Source: Candidatus Thalassarchaeaceae archaeon (lineage in GTDB: Archaea; Thermoplasmatota; Poseidoniia; Poseidoniales; Thalassarchaeaceae). From it: 5,859 nucleotides of DNA. How positions within the stretch are numbered: position 1 is the stretch's first letter; each line of letters starts with the position of its first letter. The stretch lies in contig JAQXFF010000168.1 in the NCBI GenBank assembly GCA_029250425.1, positions 1 through 5,859 of the forward strand, written 5' to 3'. A program made the position numbers and the translations under genes. Shown here one piece after another: positions 1 through 5,030 of this stretch. The notes beneath the pieces are model-generated. The model saw only the letters and a program-made list of their open reading frames with translations. It was not told the DNA's origin and searched no databases.

Positions 1-706
1 AGTATACGTTGTTAGAAGAACAATTGTTGTATTGGATGCTTGCAGTTCCTATCGAAGTACCAGTGGTTGCGTTGTATCGATTGATTGCACTCAATTGATA
101 ACCGCCGTAGGAACCAATGGAACCGTATCGAACCACATGGATTTCATCACCTTGTTTGACGACTGGACCCATGTAATTCCAAGTGCCACCCGACAGGCTT
201 TTTGTGCTGGTATCACCCATTCCGTTGTAACCTGCTTCAGCGGTTGAGAAGTATTGCCCCGTTGTGTTCATGCTACCACCGGTAGATGATGCAACCTGGT
301 TCGTATTGCTCATTGACCAATATGTGGTATCTTCAGTTGGCCGCAATTCCAATTGGTCATTGTCAACCTTGACATTCTGTCGATATCCATAGTTCCACCC
401 ATTCTGGTTGATTGACCAGCCCCACTGACTTGATCCGGTTGTTCCTTGTCCACCAAAGTCGGCATTGCTTGTTCTGTTGAACCAGCTTTGTGTTGATGAT
501 GATCCTTCAAGTTCGAATTCAACATCACTCACTACTGCACCATATGGTAGTGTTACACCCTGTGTGGTTGCATCACCGGCTTGGCTGAAAACATGCGTGA
601 AAGTAGAGGAACCATCTGAAAATTGAGTTTCAGTGACTGCGGATGCAAAAGGCAGTGCAGTGGAAAAGAGTAAGATTGCAAGAATAGAGATGGCAATTTT
701 TCGCAT
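1..706 (-). CDS. Secreted surface protein, N-terminal part (partial)
   Basis: The minus strand is open from an ATG at 706 to the left edge (235 codons, no stop), so the C-terminus is missing. Residues 1-23 form a classic Sec signal peptide: MRK, a hydrophobic core (about 4-18), then ASA at 21-23, predicting cleavage before VTETQF. The mature part is rich in Ser, Thr, Asn, Gly and Gln, with many aromatic residues and no further membrane segment. Four N-glycosylation sequons are visible (N77, N147, N212, N228). A stretch near residues 52-68 (LPYGAVVSDVEFELEG) resembles the start of beta-sandwich modules that I recall from large surface proteins of marine Thermoplasmatota; this is memory, not a search. 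Start choice is supported by an AGAAGGG Shine-Dalgarno-like sequence 9 nt upstream. The likely role is extracellular or cell-surface; no enzymatic motif is visible. It is divergent from the membrane protein/signal peptidase pair. Confidence is high for a secreted protein, low for any function. Confidence 0.85.
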   Translation of the reverse strand, partial: MRKIAISILAILLFSTALPFASAVTETQFSDGSSTFTHVFSQAGDATTQGVTLPYGAVVSDVEFELEGSSSTQSWFNRTSNADFGGQGTTGSSQWGWSINQNGWNYGYRQNVKVDNDQLELRPTEDTTYWSMSNTNQVASSTGGSMNTTGQYFSTAEAGYNGMGDTSTKSLSGGTWNYMGPVVKQGDEIHVVRYGSIGSYGGYQLSAINRYNATTGTSIGTASIQYNNCSSNNVY

Positions 707-715
707 TTGAGTTCG

Positions 716-722
716 CCCTTCT
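716..722 (-). promoter_or_regulatory. Ribosome binding site of the surface protein
   Basis: Read on the minus strand this is AGAAGGG, separated by 9 nt from the ATG at 706. It fits an anti-16S pairing site and supports that start. A GAAAACATAAGG stretch (about 754-765, minus strand) is AT-rich enough to be a weak TATA candidate, but it is not a good match and I do not call it. Confidence 0.45.
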
Positions 723-726
723 GCCT

Positions 727-743
727 TGTCGGCTATGCCGACA
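727..743. repeat. Compact inverted repeat in the divergent spacer
   Basis: TGTCGGC and GCCGACA form a perfect 7-bp inverted repeat around a 3-base TAT centre (arms 727-733 and 737-743). It lies 21 bp upstream of the surface protein start, just beyond its ribosome binding site. It could act as a dyad operator or fold as a hairpin in the mRNA leader. The symmetry is directly visible; the function is inference. Confidence 0.45.
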
Positions 744-800
744 TCGGGGGCCTTATGTTTTCAACCTATTCCGAGCCTGTCAGTGTCCGTTTGAGGCCAA

Positions 801-873
801 CACTCAACAGTAGCAAGAGTCTCGGCGGGTCAAGCCAGAGGGGAACTTGGCCGAGAGTTGGTAATGTTGAGTG
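801..873. other. Nested inverted repeat, possible structured RNA leader
   Basis: A 9-bp perfect inverted repeat (801-809 with 865-873; CACTCAACA/TGTTGAGTG) encloses a second perfect 7-bp repeat (820-826 with 850-856; TCTCGGC/GCCGAGA). This in turn encloses a 4-bp one (831-834 with 846-849; CAAG/CTTG) around an 11-nt loop. Together they would fold into one 73-nt rod with an internal loop of 10 and 8 nt. The outer 3' arm ends 14 nt before the ATG at 888 and touches an alternative ATG at 864, so a leader structure could influence start use of the membrane protein gene. The element has no tRNA T-arm, no C/D boxes and no ACA box. Pairing is seen directly; transcription and strand are unknown. Confidence 0.4.
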
Positions 874-887
874 GAATGTTAGGTCCG

Positions 888-1667
888 ATGAAACGTTGGT
901 GGGGAAGTCAACGTGACCGTCATTTATTCATTTTAGGAACCGTTTCCTTCATCTCTGCAAGCATTGTCTTGTGGTCTATTGTATTCTTCTTCTTCCTAGG
1001 GGGTGCACAGGATTCCGATTTGGCTCATCTTAGAAATTGGACTTGGGCTGGTTTATTTGTTGGTTTCATCGTACTGATTTTTGTTGGCCCAGAATTTCTG
1101 CATTATCAAGGGAAATGGAGTTTCTTGATGGAAACATTGCGTTCGACATCACGTCCAGAATTGGGGCGCCAACGCAAGGAGGCCGAAGAGGCCGCAACTT
1201 TACTTGGATCTGTATGGACTGCCCGATTGAAATCACACTATGTTGAGCATGGTCTAGTCAAGGGAAAGCCCTCACGAATGGAAGGTGAAGGACGTGTGCC
1301 AGAGGATTTCATAATCAATTGGTGGCACACAGAAGATTCGCGACTATCTCGATTAATCGATGCTAGCATATTCAGAGAGCGATGGATGAACCGTTCACTG
1401 GGTTCAGTTGGATTTGTTGTCACAGTTCTACAACTTTGCAATATGTCATTCGGAATCGTCCGTAATGCATCCTTGGAGCGTGTGAACACCCTCATTATCT
1501 GGGATTGGTTGAATGGGGAAAGAATTGATTCGGTTCCAGCTCCTTATTTCGATGACATTTCGGGATGGGCTCTTTTACTGATTTCCATGTTTTTACTATG
1601 GTTTTCATTCCCAGCTTCTGGAGAAAGACCAGAACACAAAGTTACTGAGATGGATGAAGAGGAGTGA
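888..1667 (+). CDS. Four-TM membrane protein of unknown function, coupled to signal peptidase
   Basis: I do not recognise this 259-residue protein. Its N-terminus is basic (MKRWWGSQRDR), followed by TM segments at about 13-38 and 53-72. A charged, probably cytoplasmic stretch of nearly 100 residues follows (about 73-168, with a basic and acidic helix near 85-105). Two further hydrophobic segments lie at about 171-191 and 224-242, and the tail is acidic (EMDEEE). No catalytic motif is apparent. The frame is open further upstream (ATG at 876 and 864, TTG at 858). I chose 888 because it begins with a typical short basic segment before TM1, but no start has a strong ribosome binding site. Its end carries the ribosome binding site of the downstream signal peptidase gene, so the two are probably one transcript. 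A role in secretion or in the signal peptidase complex is inference from position only. Confidence 0.8.
   Translation: MKRWWGSQRDRHLFILGTVSFISASIVLWSIVFFFFLGGAQDSDLAHLRNWTWAGLFVGFIVLIFVGPEFLHYQGKWSFLMETLRSTSRPELGRQRKEAEEAATLLGSVWTARLKSHYVEHGLVKGKPSRMEGEGRVPEDFIINWWHTEDSRLSRLIDASIFRERWMNRSLGSVGFVVTVLQLCNMSFGIVRNASLERVNTLIIWDWLNGERIDSVPAPYFDDISGWALLLISMFLLWFSFPASGERPEHKVTEMDEEE
1659..1664 (+). promoter_or_regulatory. Ribosome binding site of the signal peptidase
   Basis: GAGGAG lies inside the last codons of the membrane protein gene, 8 nt before ATG 1673. This spacing favours ATG 1673 over the in-frame GTG at 1664, which would overlap the upstream TGA as GTGA. Either choice implies translational coupling. 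Confidence 0.55.
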
Positions 1668-1672
1668 AGCCG

Positions 1673-2515
1673 ATGGGCGAGGCTTGGTCCTGGATACGTG
1701 AGGCTGTGCTAGCCGGAGGCCTGATTGCTACTCTGATCACAGTTCTCGTGTTGATGACAGGTTCTTGGCCACCGATGGTTGTAATTGAATCCAATTCTAT
1801 GCAACATGACGCAAATGGCGAGGTTGGTTCAATCGATGCAGGGGATCTCGTTCTCGTGATGTCAGATGATCGGAAAAACATCATCACTTTTGCTGAAGCA
1901 ACAGAAAATGGTGGTGCTTACGAAGGCTATGAGAATCATGGAATGCCGGGTGATGTCATCATCTATCAGAAAAATGGTGGAACGGATACACCCGTGATTC
2001 ATAGAGCCCTTCTCGAGGTTGTCGCCAATACATCAGGGGGATGGGATGTACCTGGGACCACGCTCAGAAATGTGGATACCATCACTTGGACATTTGACAT
2101 ATTATGCCCTTATCATGGAGGGGATTACAATCTCAAAGTCGAGGATTGGGATCCTGTTCACGAAGGTTATCTGACCAAGGGTGACAACAACGATTGCATG
2201 ATTGACCAACCTGCAGCCAATACACAGAGTCAGGGATCCGGTCTTTCTGCGACAAATCCAGATGGAAGCGTGGGCCCCGTTCAGACCGTCAAGGAAGAGT
2301 GGGTTGTTGGTGTAGCAGGGGCCGAAATTCCATGGGTCGGTGCCATCAAATTGGGCTTGTCAAACAACAGTGATTCAGTTCCCGGTTCAACTTGGACGAA
2401 ATTGGCCATTACAGCCTTCATTTTACTCGCCATTCCAGCGATTTGGGAGCGAGTGGCCAACCGTGTGATGGAAACTGCTCCAGAGGTTGCACAGGCTCAA
2501 CTCGAAGAAGAATAA
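1673..2515 (+). CDS. sec11: Signal peptidase I, archaeal/ER (Sec11) type
   Basis: This membrane serine protease of family S26B removes signal peptides from Sec-exported proteins on the outer face of the membrane. The 280-residue protein has an N-terminal TM anchor (about 10-30) followed by box B IESNSM with nucleophile Ser42. Box D is VIHRAL, with His110 where bacterial enzymes have Lys. Box E is YLTKGDNN, with Asp171 and a further acidic residue at Asp178. A second TM segment (about 242-257) and an acidic tail (LEEE) end the protein. It is longer than the roughly 150-200 residues I expect for Sec11-like enzymes: there are extra segments at about 65-92, 113-163 and 180-205. Cys145 and Cys175 are a possible disulfide pair. 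The start is ATG 1673, or GTG 1664 (three residues longer). It probably shares a transcript with the preceding membrane protein gene and ends 2 bp from the convergent M50 protease gene. Confidence 0.93.
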   Translation: MGEAWSWIREAVLAGGLIATLITVLVLMTGSWPPMVVIESNSMQHDANGEVGSIDAGDLVLVMSDDRKNIITFAEATENGGAYEGYENHGMPGDVIIYQKNGGTDTPVIHRALLEVVANTSGGWDVPGTTLRNVDTITWTFDILCPYHGGDYNLKVEDWDPVHEGYLTKGDNNDCMIDQPAANTQSQGSGLSATNPDGSVGPVQTVKEEWVVGVAGAEIPWVGAIKLGLSNNSDSVPGSTWTKLAITAFILLAIPAIWERVANRVMETAPEVAQAQLEEE

Positions 2516-2517
2516 TT

Positions 2518-4047
2518 TCAAATTCGTTGAGCGATAATAATCAGTAGCAATCCCATAAACAAAAAGAGGCTACTGAAAGAAGAGATTCTTGAGACTGTAG
2601 CCTCGGTTTTGAGTGGGTGAGAATTCTTTGAAAATCTGTGAATCCCTCCAACAACAACTCCAAGGAAATCCTTCATCAGATGCCCACCATCAAATGGAAT
2701 AATTGGTATGAGGTTGGCCAAACCCAATCCTACATTCCACCAGATGAACCAGAAGAGGAGTGTAATCAGAGCCACCAATATGGAGGTGCCAAGACTACTC
2801 CCCAACCATCCATCGGCTTCGATGTAATCCATTTCGTGAGGATTCATGATTTGTCCTTCGTAATCGATGGGTATGCCAATCATAATGATTGGCTGAATGG
2901 CGACACCCAACCCGTCAACATACCAAGGAACATCTTGCTCCCAAGCAGTTGGTCCAGCCAATCGATCAATTCCACTTGAACCCCCAGCCATTCCTGATAC
3001 ACCTAGGAATGCACTATCTTCATCGATATTGAGGTATTCAATTTGTTCATCGGTGGCATTTTGTGAATGTAAATAATCCAATTTACTCGTGAGTGTAACA
3101 CTCACAACACGTTCAGTTCGAACCCCATCAGCATCAGGATGGCTGAGTACGGTGAGATTCACGGTGTCGCCAGCAGAGTGGTCATCCAAGAGTTCTGACA
3201 TCTCCATGCCCGTAGCAACCGAAGTTCCATTGAAATGTGTGATAATTTCCCATGGCTCCAATCCTGCATTTGCAGCGGCAGAGTCTTCCACAATTCCACT
3301 AGCGTGAACACCTGGGTTGACAACAGCGAATTGTGTGGCCAGTAGACAAATCAGTAGCCATGAGAAAAATGCAGCAAAGAGGTTGGTTGCTGGAGCGGCT
3401 GCAAACAATCGTGCTCTTTCACGTCGTGGGGCTTGAGTCAATTCCTCATATTCAGGTTCTACAAAGGCTCCTGCTGGAAATGGGCCTAGCATTAACACAC
3501 CCACAGAACGCACTCGCATTCCGTGTGCACGGGCTTGTAGAGCGTGAGCAAATTCGTGAATGACAAGGGCTCCGACAAATGCAATGGCAGGCCACCAGAA
3601 CGGGATGATTGGACTGACACCAGGAAAAGGAATCAACTGACTTGCTGGCGCATCTGTTTTTTCCACACCCATGAACAAGGCTAGAGAAAAGGAGAGGAGA
3701 AGAAAGACGACAATGAATACCATGACTATCGCACAAGTCCATAGAGAAATTTCTCCATATGCTCGCCAGAACTTACGTGGTTTTGCCACCTTCTCAATTG
3801 TGTCCTGCCCGCGTGTTGTACGTAGCATGAGCAGGCCCCCCATCACCCGTGTTGCATCCCATCGATCAAGCACCCCACGCCGTTCCAATTGCCCCAGCAA
3901 CAGTATCCAAATACACAGTGCGGCAAATGCCCAATGCACTTGCACGGCTAGAAAGGCACTGATGAAAATCAGAATGAGTGCGCGCCGGTCGCGCGTCTGC
4001 CGTGCCTCGCTCACGACTGCCCCTGCTCCCACTTCTTCTTGAAGCAT
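2518..4047 (-). CDS. Site-2-protease-like M50 zinc metalloprotease with PDZ domain
   Basis: This is an intramembrane metalloprotease that would cleave transmembrane segments, as S2P and RseP do. The 509-residue protein has hydrophobic segments at about 23-51 and 101-126, then the zinc and catalytic motif HEFAH (His164, Glu165, His168) in a membrane helix. The GPFPAGAFVEPE stretch (188-199) resembles the conserved loop after the first active-site helix. Next come a TM segment (about 218-243) and a PDZ domain (about 247-322, with AGLEPWEIITHFNG). After a long soluble insertion (about 323-412), a TM helix leads to NLIPIIPFDGG (445-455), whose Asp453 is the expected third zinc ligand. A last TM segment lies near 488-507. 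All catalytic residues are intact. The frame is open to a TTG at 4119; I prefer ATG 4047 because the longer form would overlap the divergent small gene. The substrate is unknown. It converges with the signal peptidase gene, leaving no room for a separate terminator. Confidence 0.92.
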   Translation of the reverse strand: MLQEEVGAGAVVSEARQTRDRRALILIFISAFLAVQVHWAFAALCIWILLLGQLERRGVLDRWDATRVMGGLLMLRTTRGQDTIEKVAKPRKFWRAYGEISLWTCAIVMVFIVVFLLLSFSLALFMGVEKTDAPASQLIPFPGVSPIIPFWWPAIAFVGALVIHEFAHALQARAHGMRVRSVGVLMLGPFPAGAFVEPEYEELTQAPRRERARLFAAAPATNLFAAFFSWLLICLLATQFAVVNPGVHASGIVEDSAAANAGLEPWEIITHFNGTSVATGMEMSELLDDHSAGDTVNLTVLSHPDADGVRTERVVSVTLTSKLDYLHSQNATDEQIEYLNIDEDSAFLGVSGMAGGSSGIDRLAGPTAWEQDVPWYVDGLGVAIQPIIMIGIPIDYEGQIMNPHEMDYIEADGWLGSSLGTSILVALITLLFWFIWWNVGLGLANLIPIIPFDGGHLMKDFLGVVVGGIHRFSKNSHPLKTEATVSRISSFSSLFLFMGLLLIIIAQRI

Positions 4048-4049
4048 CG

Positions 4050-4081
4050 GGCGAGAACTCAAGGCGACAACCCCTCTCGCC
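4050..4081. repeat. Inverted repeat in a 39-bp divergent gap
   Basis: GGCGAGA (4050-4056) and TCTCGCC (4075-4081) are perfect 7-bp complements separated by 18 bases. They fill almost all of the gap between the M50 start (4047) and the small protein start (4087). No clear TATA element or ribosome binding site is visible for either gene here, so the repeat could be a shared operator or a leader hairpin. Only the symmetry is seen; the role is inference. Confidence 0.4.
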
Positions 4082-4086
4082 TCACC

Positions 4087-4266
4087 ATGGTTGACCCCGA
4101 TGAGGCGCGGCGAATTCAACGCCGAGTCAATACTCTACTCAGAGATCGAGATGCGATTCTTCGTATGCTTGAGCAAGCAGATTATGAGCGACTGGGTCGC
4201 GACATAGGTCGTCAAAGTGTTGCCATTGACAAACTTGAGATTCTTCTTTCAGGCGAAGATGTTTAG
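4087..4266 (+). CDS. Small charged helical protein, unknown function
   Basis: The ORF gives a 59-residue protein starting MVDPDEARRIQRRV. It has no Pro or Gly between residues 5 and 36, and hydrophobic residues recur at roughly 3-4 spacing (I10, V14, L17, I24, L28). This predicts one long amphipathic helix or a short coiled coil, with a second helix at about 42-54. Arg, Asp and Glu dominate. I do not recognise a family. A longer in-frame version starts at TTG 4039 but would run into the M50 gene, so ATG 4087 is preferred; no ribosome binding site precedes it. Its TAG stop (4264-4266) overlaps the TAA stop of hjc on the other strand (4263-4265). The ORF fills the only sizeable gap between M50 and hjc, which, with its protein-like helical pattern, supports a real gene. 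It could be a nucleic-acid or protein-binding helix, but that is speculation. Confidence 0.6.
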   Translation: MVDPDEARRIQRRVNTLLRDRDAILRMLEQADYERLGRDIGRQSVAIDKLEILLSGEDV

Positions 4267-4895
4267 ACTCTAAACCGCTGCATCCAAGTTGGCATCGGTT
4301 CAGGTTCTGCTTCAATAACGGGTTCAACATCCATTTTGATGGCCAACGCTTCAGTCACAATTCTGGACAATCCATTTTCTTCAGTATTCCTACAAACAAC
4401 GCCAAGAAATTGGTGGAGTGGGAGTCCTTGATCCCAATCAAGATGCGGTTTACCAGTTCTTGTCAGTGGCAATGCAGGGATTCGTTTGGCCAATGTTGCC
4501 AATCGTCCGGATAGAGTTGATGTTTCAACTCGGAATATTCGCCAGGAATCTCCTCGTACACCTTTGAGACGGTGTGCATACAAAGGCATGAGGCCACATT
4601 TTTCACCAATTTCTTTCATTGAATCCAATTGAGTTTCGGTTTGCCCGGAAAAGTAGACTTTTTTATCGGCTCGAGTTTTGACTTCTATCGGGAAACAGAT
4701 ATCGCCACGTAAGGCGAGCAGATCACCACTTCCATCCATCCCACTTCCCGCTGCTCGGACGACCAAAAATGGCCTTTGAACGACTTGCATTGCCTTTGCC
4801 CGTTCAAGTTCAGTACAAGAGCGTGTGACGGCACGAACTCCATCGGGAGAACCGGCCAATACCGCCCGTAATTCGCGCTCGTAAGACGAGGCCAT
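4263..4895 (-). CDS. hjc: Holliday junction resolvase Hjc, extended form
   Basis: Hjc is the archaeal PD-(D/E)XK nuclease that cuts four-way DNA junctions symmetrically during recombination and fork repair. The core is clear: YERELRAVL with Glu6, VVRAAGSG, GDLLAL with Asp58, and FPIEVKTR with Glu71 and Lys73. These match the catalytic E, D, E, K set that I recall for Pyrococcus Hjc (E9, D33, E46, K48). A helix and strand follow (about 86-123: QLDSM, CGLMPLYAHRL, SWRIFRV). The 210-residue length is well above the roughly 120-140 typical of Hjc. There is an extra segment of about 22 residues between the first Glu and the core (about 17-40, containing TRSCTELERAKAM) and about 85 extra C-terminal residues ending in an acidic linker (EPVIEAEPEP) and MPTWMQRFRV. 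Start ATG 4895 gives the usual short Hjc N-terminus; GTG 4955 would add 20 residues. It is divergent from the RuvC-like gene and overlaps the small gene by 4 bp at the stops. Confidence 0.88.
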   Translation of the reverse strand: MASSYERELRAVLAGSPDGVRAVTRSCTELERAKAMQVVQRPFLVVRAAGSGMDGSGDLLALRGDICFPIEVKTRADKKVYFSGQTETQLDSMKEIGEKCGLMPLYAHRLKGVRGDSWRIFRVETSTLSGRLATLAKRIPALPLTRTGKPHLDWDQGLPLHQFLGVVCRNTEENGLSRIVTEALAIKMDVEPVIEAEPEPMPTWMQRFRV

Positions 4896-4960
4896 CGGCG
4901 AAGCCGGCCCATCCGCGGCTATTACAGTGTTCGCTCGACCCCCGCGACTCCACACGATTT

Positions 4961-4971
4961 GTTTGGCAAAC
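4961..4971. repeat. Palindrome central to the hjc/RuvC-like divergent spacer
   Basis: GTTTGGCAAAC is a perfect 5+1+5 palindrome. Its centre (4966) lies almost midway between the two divergent starts (4895 and 5031). It sits 2 bp before GGATAATT (4973-4980), the most TATA-like stretch here. This suits a shared operator, but a 5-bp dyad is short and could be chance. The rest of the spacer (4896-5030) shows only a GC-rich CGGC-GAA-GCCG mini-hairpin at 4896-4906, next to the hjc start. Confidence 0.3.
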
Positions 4972-5015
4972 TGGATAATTCGGTCCCATGGAATGCGAAG
5001 GTTTGACTATCTACA

Positions 5016-5020
5016 GAGGA
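5016..5020 (+). promoter_or_regulatory. Ribosome binding site of the RuvC-like gene
   Basis: GAGGA lies 10 nt before the GTG at 5031. An in-frame TGA at 5004-5006 blocks any start further upstream, so the GTG plus this site fixes the N-terminus. Confidence 0.45.
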
Positions 5021-5030
5021 ACCCATTAGC

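Noticed and set aside
310..528. 72-codon minus-strand frame in the first 700 bp
   Set aside because: It lies in another frame of the same strand as the surface protein, whose frame is open throughout with a signal peptide.
801..873. tRNA or H/ACA guide RNA in the 73-nt nested repeat
   Set aside because: The length and stem suggested it, but there is no GGTTCRA T-arm and no cloverleaf. Neither strand has an ACA box after the outer stem, and no C/D boxes are present.
858..887. Longer start (TTG 858, ATG 864 or 876) for the membrane protein
   Set aside because: The extra ten residues add nothing recognisable and overlap the inverted repeat. ATG 888 gives a typical basic N-terminus before TM1. 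It remains possible because no start has a good ribosome binding site.
3452..3742. 96-codon minus-strand reading frame and other long alternative frames inside the M50 gene
   Set aside because: These are shadows of a well-supported catalytic gene. The translations are rich in Cys, Ser and Arg without domain pattern.
3980..3994. GCGCG-CCGGT-CGCGC hairpin
   Set aside because: It lies in the early coding region of the M50 gene, in Arg-rich codons; composition explains it.
4048..4119. N-terminal extension of the M50 protease from TTG 4119
   Set aside because: It would overlap the divergent small gene and uses a rare start; the added residues look unstructured.
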